DNA from: Corynespora cassiicola
Lineage: Eukaryota; Ascomycota; Dothideomycetes; Pleosporales; Corynesporascaceae
NCBI GenBank assembly: GCA_022059125.1
Contig: JAEUWY010000002.1
Span: forward strand, 4,650,001-4,714,000
Direction of reading: 5' to 3'
DNA: 64,000 bases
Shown here one piece after another: positions 45,465-55,833 of the stretch; the stretch's first letter is position 1, and each line of letters begins with the position of its first letter. The translations under genes were made by a program, and so were the position numbers. The notes beneath the pieces are model-generated. The model was not told the DNA's origin. It worked only from the letters and a program-made list of their open reading frames with translations, and searched no databases.

Positions 45465-46595
45465 ATCGAAAGATCAATCCATGTCCCAGGGAATAAATTG
45501 GGCTTGAACATGCGAGGTCTGAAAAGTTTTGAGACGCGGTCTGCGCAGGCAGCGTTTTCGCCTCGATCAGTAGAGGCCAAGGTTTAGGGGCTGGTCGAAA
45601 GGGTGGTAAGGTTTGCGTGCTAGTATAGTGCATCCCGAACTACAGGCATGTGGTGGACGGAGAACTTTCCGGCCGCATTGATGCCCTACCGATGCCCTGC
45701 GCCGTCCTGTGGCGTACCAAAAACGCCTTTGATTGGCCTAAACATGATGCCGTGATAGCCACTCAAGACACTACCCAGCAAATCAGGATCGTCGACATGA
45801 TGACGCAATGACAGTGGGAACCAGGCCTCAGTGAGGCCCAAATTGTTTATGAACAACGGAGCACCCCTACAATAGGGATACTATTGCCACACTCGCAATG
45901 CATACAAGTTAAGATCATTTTTGGTTCTAACAAACTGTGACTTTGTTTAGTCCATTAAAATACCAAGCTATCTTGCAGTACGAAAGACTAACGTGGCTGT
46001 ATGGTTCTAATCAGATGCGTCGATTTGTCAGAAAGCAGAGCGAGTCATGAATGGCAAAGTACTATGCGAACCGAAAAGTTCCCAGGCAGATATCGATTCG
46101 TAGTCTAGACTATCGATCTGCCTAGTTCGAGATGATTCATTTGAAACGCTCCCAACTATGCACTTGAGTCATGAACAAAGGGTGTGAGAAGTCCTCAACG
46201 CCCTAGTAGAGCCTTTTATAATCCTGAGTGAAGATTATAGGCAGGAATACAAGAAATTTCCTGTGTCGATAAGTGATATATACAGTAAATAACGAATAAT
46301 AAATACGGAAATACACCAACGACAAACCAAACTTCCAGGGTACGTTCCATGCTACAGAGGCGCTATATTATTGGAGTGTTTTTTTTTAACCAAGTACAGT
46401 CCTGTGGCAGCGTGATGACTAACAAGGGGTATCAGCTCGGTCGCATCAAGCAAACGCATGGAGAAGGCCTCCTAGAATTGATGGCTAAATTTGAGCAGAA
46501 GTTTGCGGAGCTTCAACAGAAGACTGCCTTAAGTTCACAAATAGGAAATGCTTGAGCAGTTGAGATTTTTCAGCAGATAAAAACCAAGTGATGCT
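45465..46595. other. Intergenic region at the left edge of the polyketide cluster
   Basis: 1.13 kb. A 68-codon frame at 46349-46555 (plus) ends in a charged helix (LLELMAKFEQKFAELQQKTA) but has no domain or homologue I know; it could be a small gene or chance. Nothing else supported. Confidence 0.4.
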
Positions 46596-47681
46596 CTATG
46601 TAGATGTCCGAATGGCCAGCGGCTTTGCTTCTACCCTCTCTGCCTCTGCATTCAACGCATTGATTTCAGCTTGTACCAAAGGTATACCCGTGCTTTCTCG
46701 CTCCTTCTGGGCGAGTTGCTCTATCTCACCAGGAAAATAGATTCTGTCTACGCCAGCAGCTTTTTCCGAACCTACAACCCTTTCGTACAAGTACTGAATC
46801 CTCTCCCGAAAGTCATCCAGGCTCATGAAGAGGTCTGGTTTGATAGCCATGAGAAAATGGCCCACGTCGGCTGGTTTTGATGGATCATACGGGTTCGTAA
46901 CATGTCCTGCGTAAGCCGATCCGGACAAAGCTCCCGAAAATACGTCCATCATGATGGACAGCGCCGAGCCTTTTGGACCGCCCATCGGCAACATGACACC
47001 GCCATCCAATGCAGCCTCTGGGTCGTCTGTTGGCCTCCCGTCTTTATCCAGCGCCCAGTCGAGCGGTATCTTTTCTCCGCGCCTCTTCGCTTTGTAGATT
47101 TTGCCTCGTGCAGCGATCGAGGGGGCCATGTCAAGAATAAAAGGGTTCTCCTTTCCGGGGGCGCCGCACGCGATCGGAGACACTCCCATGAGCTTACTCT
47201 TACCACCCCAAGCTGGCAAGGCAGGACTAGAGTTGGTAAAGACTAAGCTCATCATGTCTGCATCCAAAGCCTGTTGAACGAGCCACGCGCTCATCCCAAA
47301 ATGGTTCGAATGGGCGACGCTGGCAAGACCAATGCCGTAGATTTTTGCCGATTTGATGGCCGCCTCCATGCCTACGTGAGCGGCAAGAAATCCAAATCCA
47401 TTCTGGCCATCGACGTGAGCCACAACCGGTGTGACTTGGTTGAGTTTCGGTGTTGCAGCCGGATCGAGAACTCGCTGCCGAATGCGCTCCATATACGATG
47501 GGATCCGGTTCATTCCATGTGTATCGACACCTCGGAGGTCGGCAGCTACAAGGCACTTGGCGATCAGCCTGGCGTTTGGCGCTGCTACTCCGTTGCCGAT
47601 CAGGATCGATTCCACAAAGACTCGAGCCTCATGGGCGTCAACATAGTGTTTTTCGTTGGAGGCTGAAGATTCGTTTGCCAT
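46596..47681 (-). CDS. Ldh2-family (malate/L-lactate dehydrogenase-type) oxidoreductase
   Basis: 361 aa, single exon, ATG at 47681. The full length matches the NAD(P)-dependent Ldh2/MDH2-YlbC-type family (PF02615): AADLRGVDTHGMNRIPSYME near residue 50, GFGFLAAHVGMEAAIKSAK, VAHSNHFGMSAW with the conserved active-site His, TNSSPALPAWGGKSKLMGVS, and GGPKGSALSIMMDVFSGALSG. Enzymes of this fold reduce 2-oxo acids (or oxidise 2-hydroxy acids) using NAD(P)H; they are unrelated to Rossmann-type LDH. It is divergent from the Zn2Cys6 regulator with 238 bp between them, which suggests shared control and places it in the PKS cluster. Its role there could be a keto/hydroxy interconversion (inference). Confidence 0.92.
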   Translation of the reverse strand: MANESSASNEKHYVDAHEARVFVESILIGNGVAAPNARLIAKCLVAADLRGVDTHGMNRIPSYMERIRQRVLDPAATPKLNQVTPVVAHVDGQNGFGFLAAHVGMEAAIKSAKIYGIGLASVAHSNHFGMSAWLVQQALDADMMSLVFTNSSPALPAWGGKSKLMGVSPIACGAPGKENPFILDMAPSIAARGKIYKAKRRGEKIPLDWALDKDGRPTDDPEAALDGGVMLPMGGPKGSALSIMMDVFSGALSGSAYAGHVTNPYDPSKPADVGHFLMAIKPDLFMSLDDFRERIQYLYERVVGSEKAAGVDRIYFPGEIEQLAQKERESTGIPLVQAEINALNAEAERVEAKPLAIRTST

Positions 47682-47919
47682 GTTTTGTATCGTGGACGGG
47701 AAAATCTAACTGGTAGGCGCCTGAAATATGTCCTTCTGATGATTGTTCGCTGTGGATCAATGAGGGAGTGCTCGGTCTTTCTCCGCTTTTGCCTGCTCGC
47801 GCTAGTGGGCCAATCCGGTGCGCGCGGGAAAAGCCCGACAGCTGCGTTTTCTTGTCATAAAAACGGACAATCCCCGTGTTACTCCAGCATGCATTTCTCG
47901 TGTCAGCCAACTGCGGACC
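47682..47919. promoter_or_regulatory. Divergent promoter of the Ldh2-type and regulator genes, with CGG-N7-CCG
   Basis: 238 bp between two divergent starts. At 47773-47785 there is an inverted CGG-N7-CCG (cggtctttctccg), the layout bound by many Zn2Cys6 dimers. A second copy of the same layout occurs before the SDR gene. Seen directly; binding is inference. Confidence 0.5.
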
Positions 47920-50079
47920 ATGGCCGAGAGACGTTCACGCAGAAACCCGCGGCTGCGGCTGGCGTGCTCACGATGTCAACGACGGAAGATCCGGGTAGGT
48001 GGCGGCGCTGCGCGAATGGACAAGTGCTGAATCGTTATAGTGCGACGCTCTGTTTCCGACATGCACAAACTGCAAAAAAGCCTCTGTTGAGTGCGCCGAT
48101 GGCGAGAGTCTGCGGCTACGCCATATCCCGCGCGAGAATGTGGCGGACCCGAATGGCTCCAGACGCGTGGCTTGGCTCGAGTCCATCGTTCGTGAACGAC
48201 TTCCCGACATTGACCTTGCGGCTGGCCCTCCCGGAGAACCTTCAGACTCACTGACTCCCTTAGACATACCAGCAGAGGGAGCCGTTGATTCAGACCCCAA
48301 AGACCTTCCTGGGCTGCCGGATCATCGCTCTTGTCATGAGATTGGCCTCGTCTCTGTCGGCACCAATTCAGATCAGAGATATGTCGGCCCCTCAAGTGGC
48401 TACTTTCTTGCGCGCATCTTATTAAGCCAATCTCCAAGAAGAAATGCGGAGCGTAGTGAAAACAGATTCGGGACTATCTCGCAGTCCATAGTCAATGGTC
48501 TCGTGGAGGCCGTCTCAGGCCCGCTGCCGCTGCCTGAAAAAGTCCATGCAGTGCTCTTGTGTCGCACTTATTTTGACTTTATTCACCCGCAGTATCCTAT
48601 CCTTCATGAACCCTCGTTTATGCAAAGCTTGGACTGGTTGTATGAGACTAGCATTGACAGGCTCAAGGCGGACCCGTACGCGTCTTTCCAGTTATTCATG
48701 GTTTTGGCTATTGCATCAACTGTTCTATCACGTCAAGCGCAATATCATATTCCAGGAGAATCTTACTGTCTCTCTGCTCTACAGCATTTTGAGAACATCA
48801 ATGTTGAGAACTCGCTACCAGGATTACAATGCCTACTCCTACTGTTAATCTTTACACTCCACAGTCCATGCATGAAGTTGAACATGTGGTACCTCAATTA
48901 TCAATGCATTGCTGCATTACTGGACCTGGGCTTACAGAGAGATATCACCACTTCGTCCGGGATATCACTTCTGAACCAAGAGATGAGAACACGAATATTC
49001 TGGGTAGTCATCACATTGGATAGGGCCATTGCCACTATCATGGGTCGGCCTATAGGTCTCAGAGACGAGGCATGCGAACTACGGGTAAACATACACTCAT
49101 TGTTGATGTTAGCACTTATAGGCTGACTCTGCCATAGTTGCCACAGTCCTTGGAAGACCATGAACTGATAGGAATGAGCCAGCCTGATGGAGCCGCAGGT
49201 AGCATCGCGTTTTCTATTCACCTATTCAAAATAACCAGGCTCAACTCTGAAATCAAATATGTCGCAAATAGCATCGTGCGAGACGTACCGTCATATGCCT
49301 ATCCTCCAGTTGCCGACATCGAAATCTGGAAGAAGAGCATGTGGGAAAAGCTGGATGCATGGGCTGCATCGATTCCACAATCCGGAGGCCATCCCTACAC
49401 TCGAATTATTTGTGAGTTGCGATACCACAATCTCAAGATGTTACTACTGCGCCCCAGCCCTGCGATACCTAGGCCCACTATGGATTCCTTGTCTGCATGC
49501 TACCAAAGTGCATGCAAAAGTATTCATCTCTTCGATAGACTTTATCAACAGGATATTCTTGTACACAGTTGGATGACCTTTCACGGCATCGTGCTGAGTA
49601 TCATCACGGCTTTGTACTGCGTCCGAGCAGTTCCCAGTATCGCACACTGTTCTAACCCCGACGTTCTTATGGAAGACCTTTGCATTAGCCTTGGTCTCAT
49701 TAGCGCCACCGGAGAACATTGGTCAAGCGCAAAACGTTGCCGGGACATCGTCAATGATCTCGGCATGGCGACCATACGATGGATGAAGGACAGGGCACCG
49801 AGATCTTCCGAGCCCAGCATGCGACCAGGGACGAGTGAAAGAGTCACAGTAGGCCAAAATGCAGACTGTTCGACAGACGCAGTCACTGCTATCTCTGCAG
49901 AAATACTTCCGGAACCTCTCGACTTTACCTTGGGTCCCAACTTGGACGACAGTTTCTGGCCCGGGTCGATTGACTTTGATTTTGACGACGCCAACATGGA
50001 CCACGTTATGCGCAATTTGTTTGAAGGCTTCATCCCACAAACTGATGTTTTTGGCGACTCGGATGTCCTTGGTTGCTAA
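47920..50079 (+). CDS. Zn2Cys6 transcription factor, likely cluster regulator
   Basis: Three exons, 47920-47994, 48041-49084 and 49138-50079 (introns of 46 and 53 nt); 686 aa. The first intron splits the zinc cluster itself: CSRCQRRKIR is in exon 1 and CDALFPTCTNCKKASVEC in exon 2. The spacing C-x2-C-x6-C-x6-C-x2-C-x6-C (Cys16, 19, 26, 33, 36, 43) is complete, with a basic region before it. A fungal-specific transcription-factor domain follows (about 150-450), with HPQYPILHEPSF, LALQ-type helices and RIFWVVITLDRAIATIMGRPIG. The C-terminus is acidic (DFTLGPNLDDSFWPGSIDFD), a possible activation region. It should act in the nucleus and probably controls neighbours, including the PKS, by position. 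Confidence 0.93.
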
Positions 50080-50192
50080 TTGCATGCCGTTTTCCCGACG
50101 CCGGTCTGCCGATTTGGTCTTTTCCGCTTGAGCCGTGTCCCTCGGCTGTTTTGGGAATAGGTCCCACATGGGGGGTGCCCCGCCCGCGTCTT

Positions 50193-50205
50193 CGGAGAAA
50201 ACCCG
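50193..50205. promoter_or_regulatory. CGG-N7-CCG site upstream of the SDR gene
   Basis: Inverted triplets cgg and ccg with seven bases between (cggagaaaacccg), 94 bp before the SDR start and within the 219-bp gap after the regulator gene. Same layout as at 47773-47785. Possible regulator site. Confidence 0.4.
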
Positions 50206-50298
50206 ACCTACAGTCACAGGACAACATCGCTGGAGTCGATACAAATTGGTACTGTCAATATCAAAGCATAGCAATCAGCTCCCCTCGAATTTCTCAAC

Positions 50299-51099
50299 AT
50301 GCTCGACCTTCGTGGAAAAATCGCCCTCGTTATTGGAGTAGGCCAGAGCGGTTCTGACGGATGGGGAATCGGGGCGGCATGTGCCGTGCTCTTCGCTCGA
50401 CAAGGGGCCATCATTTTTGGCGGAAACCGCACGTTAGAGTCAACTACCAAGACCAAAGAAACAATCACGAAAGAGGGAGGAACATGTGATATCGTCCAAA
50501 CAAATGCTACGGATTCGGACTCTGTGAAAGAGCTAGTGACGGCTTGTCTCCAAAAGCATGGCCGCATCGATGTCCTTCTCACTAATGTCGGGCAATCGCA
50601 ACCAGGAACGGCAGCGAGCATGTCAGAAGAAACATGGAATTCCCAAATCGACACCAATCTGAACAGCGTGTACCTCGCCTGTCACCATGTTCTTCCCGTG
50701 ATGGAGAAGCAAAGTTCTGGCGGTTCCATTGTGTGCATCTCAAGCATAGCCGGATTGAGATATATTGGCAAGCCCCAGATTGCGTACAACACCACCAAGG
50801 CGGCCATCAATCAATTTGTCAAGGCGACAGCTGTCATGTACGCAGACAAAGGTGTGAGGCTCAACACGGTGGTGCCGGGGTTGATGGATACGCCATACAC
50901 GAAAAGCCTAGCCGAAAGATTTGGAAGGGGCTATGATGAGTTCAGCAAAGCTAGAAATGAGCAAGTTCCTATGGGAAGAATGGGGGATGCTTGGGATGTA
51001 GCGAATGCTGCCTTGTTTCTTGTCTCGGATGAAGCAAAATATATTACTGGGCAGAAGATTGTGGTGGATGGGGGCATTACATCCAGTACAGGAAGATGA
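50299..51099 (+). CDS. Short-chain dehydrogenase/reductase
   Basis: 266 aa, one exon, ATG at 50299. Classical SDR: nucleotide-binding loop GVGQSGSDGWGIG (longer than the usual TGxxxGIG by an insertion, as in a known SDR subgroup), the NVG block at about 95-98 replacing NAG, catalytic Ser149, Tyr163 and Lys167 in YNTTK, then VVPGLMDTP and a C-terminal GQKIVVDGG. No signal peptide. It should interconvert a carbonyl and an alcohol with NAD(P)(H). Tandem with the regulator gene, same strand, and convergent with the GMC gene. Likely a tailoring enzyme of the polyketide (inference from position). Confidence 0.92.
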   Translation: MLDLRGKIALVIGVGQSGSDGWGIGAACAVLFARQGAIIFGGNRTLESTTKTKETITKEGGTCDIVQTNATDSDSVKELVTACLQKHGRIDVLLTNVGQSQPGTAASMSEETWNSQIDTNLNSVYLACHHVLPVMEKQSSGGSIVCISSIAGLRYIGKPQIAYNTTKAAINQFVKATAVMYADKGVRLNTVVPGLMDTPYTKSLAERFGRGYDEFSKARNEQVPMGRMGDAWDVANAALFLVSDEAKYITGQKIVVDGGITSSTGR

Positions 51100-51492
51100 G
51101 TAAAAAATGTAGAGCAAACATCTATGCATGATGGAAAGATATCACTCTGTTTTTCGGTCAAACAGAAGTTGAACCTGCAAAAAAAGGGGGCTTTTCTTCC
51201 CAATCCTCCTTTTTACTCACGTCCGTCGCTCGCCGAAGAATGCATGGCGAAGAGTGCAGAAAGAGCGAAAGAGCAAGAATATCAATCGATAGGAGCAAGA
51301 GATCTATTTAATACGGTGTTTTGAATTTGATAGGTTTCAAAAATGTGCATGGTTACTAAAATACATGAAAGAAAGGCTCTGCTGCTTATGCTACACAAGA
51401 GCCCGACGTTTCAAGCGTTCTAGTAACCGTCTCCAACTGCATTAGCGGTCCAAGGTATTAAATTACTTCATATTAGACAATAAAAACCATGT

Positions 51493-53202
51493 CTACAGAG
51501 CAAGAATGCGTTCTACGGCTCTTTCAGCTATAATCATTGTACCCATAACCGGATTCGTTGTCAGTGGAGCGCTTATACTGGCATCCACCACGAACAGATT
51601 TTCCATGCCAATAACCTTGGCGTTGGTATCCACGCAAGTTTCGAATCGACAGCTGCTGCTCCAATGCTGCACATTGCCAAGGGTATAATCGCTAGGAGTG
51701 CTTACCCACTGAATGATCTCCTCCTTGGTAGAATTGGCCGCAATATTAAGTGGACGCAGCGTAGGTGGCAGGGCTTGGAAGATTGAGTGAATGAAAGTTC
51801 CTACAGCTTGGGCATCGCGAGGGTCGGAATAGAAAAAGCCGCCGGTGGGTGTTGCGATGCCGCTTATGTCCAAACCAACTTTCCCGAATGATCTCAAGCC
51901 AGATGTTCCGTATACATTCAACGTGATGGTACCGTTTTCGGTAAAGTCAATGGCTCCAGAAGAGTCGATTGTCCCCTGGCATCCCACAGTCTCATTGCCT
52001 TGCTGAATAAAATCCCAGAATGCGCTTGTCTGAGAGCCAAAAGAGTATGGACCTGAGCGCGATGTGAGGTAAAGATCACGGTCTTCTGGGAGGGGGTTGG
52101 TATAGCTGTATTCGTAGGATGAGACGGAGTCGGAGTAAAGCTCGATAAATGTATTGGGATTGTCGAAAATCTTGTCTCCCACGGCAGTATTGTTGATCCA
52201 GTCCAACGGAGATGTGGAGAGAAGGCCGCTCAGGGAAATATTGGCCAAGATGGCGGGGTCACCAATGCCAGACCACATCAGTAGCTGAGGGCTCAGGAGA
52301 GCTCCACCAGAAAGGATAATTTTGCCCCCTTTGTTAATGCAGATACTGTCTGTACCATTCTTGGCTTCTATTTCCACCCCGGTCGCGATTTCGCCGTCGC
52401 GAATTATGCGCAAAACCCGAGCTCCCATCCGCAACGAGAAGTTGTCTCGTTCCAGTGCAGACTGCAGATAGGTTCTGACTGGGCCACTCCTTTGACCCCC
52501 TTCGTAATTGAAGACAGGATGTCCAAAGACCTTTCTTTTGCTGTGATTTTCGGGCCCGTCGTTCAGTCCTACTTCCGAATAGCCCGCACCATCGACCAGC
52601 CAGTGTCGCGCAGCCTCATATCCGCTTTGGAGGTACCGCTTGCCATCTGCAGATGGATTGTTGGTGGAGGGCTGCTTGGACCTCACTTTGGAGATGGCGC
52701 TCTGCATGTCTTTGTTCTTCCAACCTTCTGGAAAGTACAGATCCCAATCTGATGCAGGTGGCTGGAAGAAAAGTCCGGCATTGATAGCTGAGCTGCCCCC
52801 AAGTGTGCAACCCTGGAAGGCATTGACAATGTCTGATGCGCATGTAAGCTGTCCTGCCTCAGAAAAGATGCTCTTGTACAATCCGGGAACATCAACGCGG
52901 CTGAGACTGGTTCCATTCAACCAGCCTGGACGCTCACGACCCCCAGTAACATAGTAGGATGGCCCACCCTGCTCGAGAAGTAGGGTGTTCTGCCCAGCCT
53001 CGCTCATGCGATCGGCGACAACGAGACCCGCTGGCCCAGAACCTGCAGAATGTCAATGAAACCTTTCCATCAGCAACTGGCTTCGCTACCTACCAATCAC
53101 AATCACGTCGTACCCGTCTCCGTTATGGCAACTAGAAGACAAGGCTGTTCTTGCCAAGGCTGTTGCGGAGAACAATGCTCTCCATGTCTGTCGCATCTTC
53201 AT
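51493..53202 (-). CDS. GMC-family FAD oxidoreductase
   Basis: Two exons, 53202-53094 and 53042-51493, with a 51-nt intron (GTAGGT..CTGCAG); 552 aa. The intron lies inside the FAD dinucleotide fold: VIVI|GSGPAGLVVADRM. The first 25 residues could be a signal peptide, though a weak one. Then come LLLEQGG, the GMC signature GGSSAINAGLFFQPP, a mid-protein ILSGGALLSPQLLMWSGIG, and the C-terminal pair His496 (NVQHWSSS) and Asn533 (LTTNPVMGT). The His/Asn pair and FAD site are complete, so it should be an active alcohol oxidase or dehydrogenase. The family includes enzymes acting in polyketide clusters (versicolorin B synthase is one). Convergent with the SDR. Confidence 0.92.
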
Positions 53203-54067
53203 GGTCTTGGTTGGCTGCTGATGCACTGGTGCCAAATGCAAAGAATAGAATCATTCGAGGGGAGAACGCATTCTATAATAGATTCGAAACATCATTTTTC
53301 CCCTAAGTGATCTTGTCATGTCCAAGGGTGCGGGCCCGAAGGTATCCGCCAGCCCGCAATTTGCAACACTATGTGAACCTAGTCTGTATTGCGTCTTCGG
53401 GTTACCCTCCGTACAGAGTTCATGAAACCTTGCATAAGTCAACATCTAATCCCCTCATTGCTGCATAGGCTGTCCCTGCTATATACAGATAGCGTGATGC
53501 AGCCGTTACGTAGTTTGGAATAGCGTTCTGAACCGCAATGAAGCGCAGTGCCGCAATGACTTGCAGTGAATAGGAACATTGCGCTTGGTGCATGGCATAA
53601 TGACGGACAGACCCTGCTGTGTCCGGCGCGATTATGCGCAATCGTCCCGCTGTCGGCCCGTTCGGAAAGAGGCATATCGGAGAATTCGCTTCAAGTGGGC
53701 TTTTAGCGGCAGAGGAGATTAAAGCGTGCGAGGATACCCTGCTAGCGCAATCTGCTTTGGAAACATGAGTTGATACATTGGCCATAGAGAGGTCCGAGAC
53801 AAGCAGATTCTGCCAGCGAACGATGGTTAACAGCCAAAGATAAAGAGGTACGGGAATTCGCCGAGGCTAGCTAAGTAGCGAGGGCAAGAAATTCCAGACA
53901 TCACTCGCGGAAAAGAGGAACATGACTTGTGGAAGAATATCAGCTTCTCGGCCAGTCGTCCGATCTACGTCGCGACATTGTTATATCTTTATGTCGGCAC
54001 CCCCCTCCACTGACAGGGCTCGATTAGGTCTGGAGGTGGACAAGTAGAAGCGTGACTTTGGCCCACC
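53203..54067. promoter_or_regulatory. Divergent intergenic region of the GMC and seven-TM genes
   Basis: 865 bp between two divergent starts. Contains several CGG/CCG triplets near 53625-53680 and a CGG-N8-CCG at about 53958-53971, close to but not the N7 layout found elsewhere in the cluster. No gene seen. Confidence 0.4.
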
Positions 54068-55346
54068 ATGGCACCCGGGTACTACCATGGGGACTACTCC
54101 TTATTCTTCGGTATTGAAATCACCACTTTGACAATCGCGATTGTTTGTTTCTCTATGCGACTTGGGAATAGATTCGTGAAACGAAGATTCTTAATGGTGA
54201 GCTGAGCCCGACTGACTTTGCGCGATTGTACGCTCACGATGTAGGACGATTATATTTTAATAGTTGCAACCGCACTCTCAATCATTCTAACCAGCATGGT
54301 ATTTCGACTATATTATCTTGGATACGGCATAGAGGATGGAATTCCAGAAGCAACCTCTGCCTCGATTGGCCAATTGAGCTTGTTTCTATTTTCAACATTT
54401 CCCCTCGCGTACAGCTTGATCCGGGTTTCTATACTGTTGACATACCTAAAGCTGTTTCCTACGCAGACAAATCGTTGGCTTTGCTGGGGGCTGTGTATCG
54501 CGCAACTGGCTTATTCCATCTGGGCGGCACTGGTCACAGTATTGCAATGCAGGTACGATCTCACATGTTGTGATGCGACGACATGCGTCAACTGACTACC
54601 ATTAGTCCAATTGAAGGCTACTGGAATAAAGAAATAGAATTCACCTGCAGAAGCCCAAGAAATCAAGACATTGCGATCCTAGTTCTGAACAGCGTCTTCG
54701 ATACAATCACGTATATTTGGCCCGCTCGCTATCTTTTTAGCTTGAAGATTCCCACCAGAACCCGCATAGAGCTTATTACAGCATTTGGAATAGGTCTGAT
54801 GTAGGCAAAAATCTGTCGTTAAGAAAAACTGAGCTGATAACATTTGGTAGTAATCTGGGCTTAAGTTTTACTCGGTTAAGCCTACTAACAACTATGTACC
54901 GTACAGAGCAGTACATGCGTTATGGTATATGGGGTATCATGATTATTGTTCTGGAATCACAGTATGATTATCACACATTGTCTCATAATATTTCATGCTG
55001 ACTATGAATGTGTAGTGTTGGTATCACATGTGCCTGTCTCCCATATTTACGCTTTATATTCGACCACATCTTCAAAAATTACCTAAGTCAGCTGTCCAAT
55101 AGATACAAGACTGATACACGAACAAAAACAAAACAGTCAGATATCGAGAATGACGGCCATCCTTTTCACGAGCTCACACCCAAACCACCAGCGAACAAGA
55201 TACACAGGAGAACAAGTTTCGATATTTCGATTCTTGAACAAGGGTCGGACGAAGACTTGGTGGGGCATACAAATATTTTGGGAAAAGATGAAGACTCCCA
55301 CTCAAGGCGAGATATTATAGAAAAAAATAGTGAAAATGAGAGATAA
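54068..55346 (+). CDS. SAT4/PTH11-type seven-TM protein (fungal rhodopsin-fold domain)
   Basis: Five exons, 54068-54196, 54245-54552, 54606-54800, 54851-54961 and 55016-55346 (introns of 48-54 nt); 357 aa. After splicing, seven hydrophobic helices run in order, with the family marks DDYILIVATAL at the start of TM2, a soluble loop with SPIEGYWN, and HVGITCACLPYLRF at TM7. A hydrophilic C-terminal tail of about 90 residues is rich in Lys, Glu and Ser (cytoplasmic). Such proteins belong to the SAT4/PTH11-like integral membrane family; some are receptors and one (SAT4) sits in a toxin cluster, but the role here is unknown. It lies directly between the GMC and PKS genes. Confidence 0.82.
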
Positions 55347-55833
55347 AACTCAATGATTGGAAATTCTTATATCTGGACTTATAAGCTGACCATTTTACGG
55401 CCAAGATTTTTCTGCGCTGCCTTTTTGATGGAAGAAGTACACAGTTAGCGAACGCAAATAGAATCCACAAAAGGGCGTCCCATACCCTGAGCTGATCATT
55501 TAATGAAACATTCACTTCGTTTAATCTATCTACTACTATATGCTAAGACGCAGATCATATAGAACTATTAGAGATTGGAGGGCATGTTCTATAATATGAA
55601 GGGTACGGTTCCTGTATTGAGACTAGTAGGAGACAGAAGATGGATGGCGTTAGATGGTCATGGGTTAAGTGTTCTTCGATTATAGTTAAAACCTTAAGAA
55701 TCAGGTATGAAGCACTCAACCAGAGGTGCTTTGTGTTACCCTTAATTAAAGCTTCATCTCAAATCCTTTAAAGTGTACGTAATTAGACTTGAATACTATG
55801 ATTCTAATCAAAAAGCTCAATTATCGATATCGA
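55347..55833. other. Convergent 3' region of the seven-TM and PKS genes
   Basis: 487 bp of AT-rich intergenic DNA; no gene or repeat seen. It should contain both polyadenylation regions. Confidence 0.5.

Noticed and set aside
46349..46555. 68-codon plus-strand frame with charged C-terminal helix
   Set aside because: Could be real but the N-terminus is poor and no family is known; not listed as a gene.
53958..53971. CGG-N8-CCG in the GMC/seven-TM promoter
   Set aside because: Spacing differs by one from the N7 sites, so not counted as the same motif.
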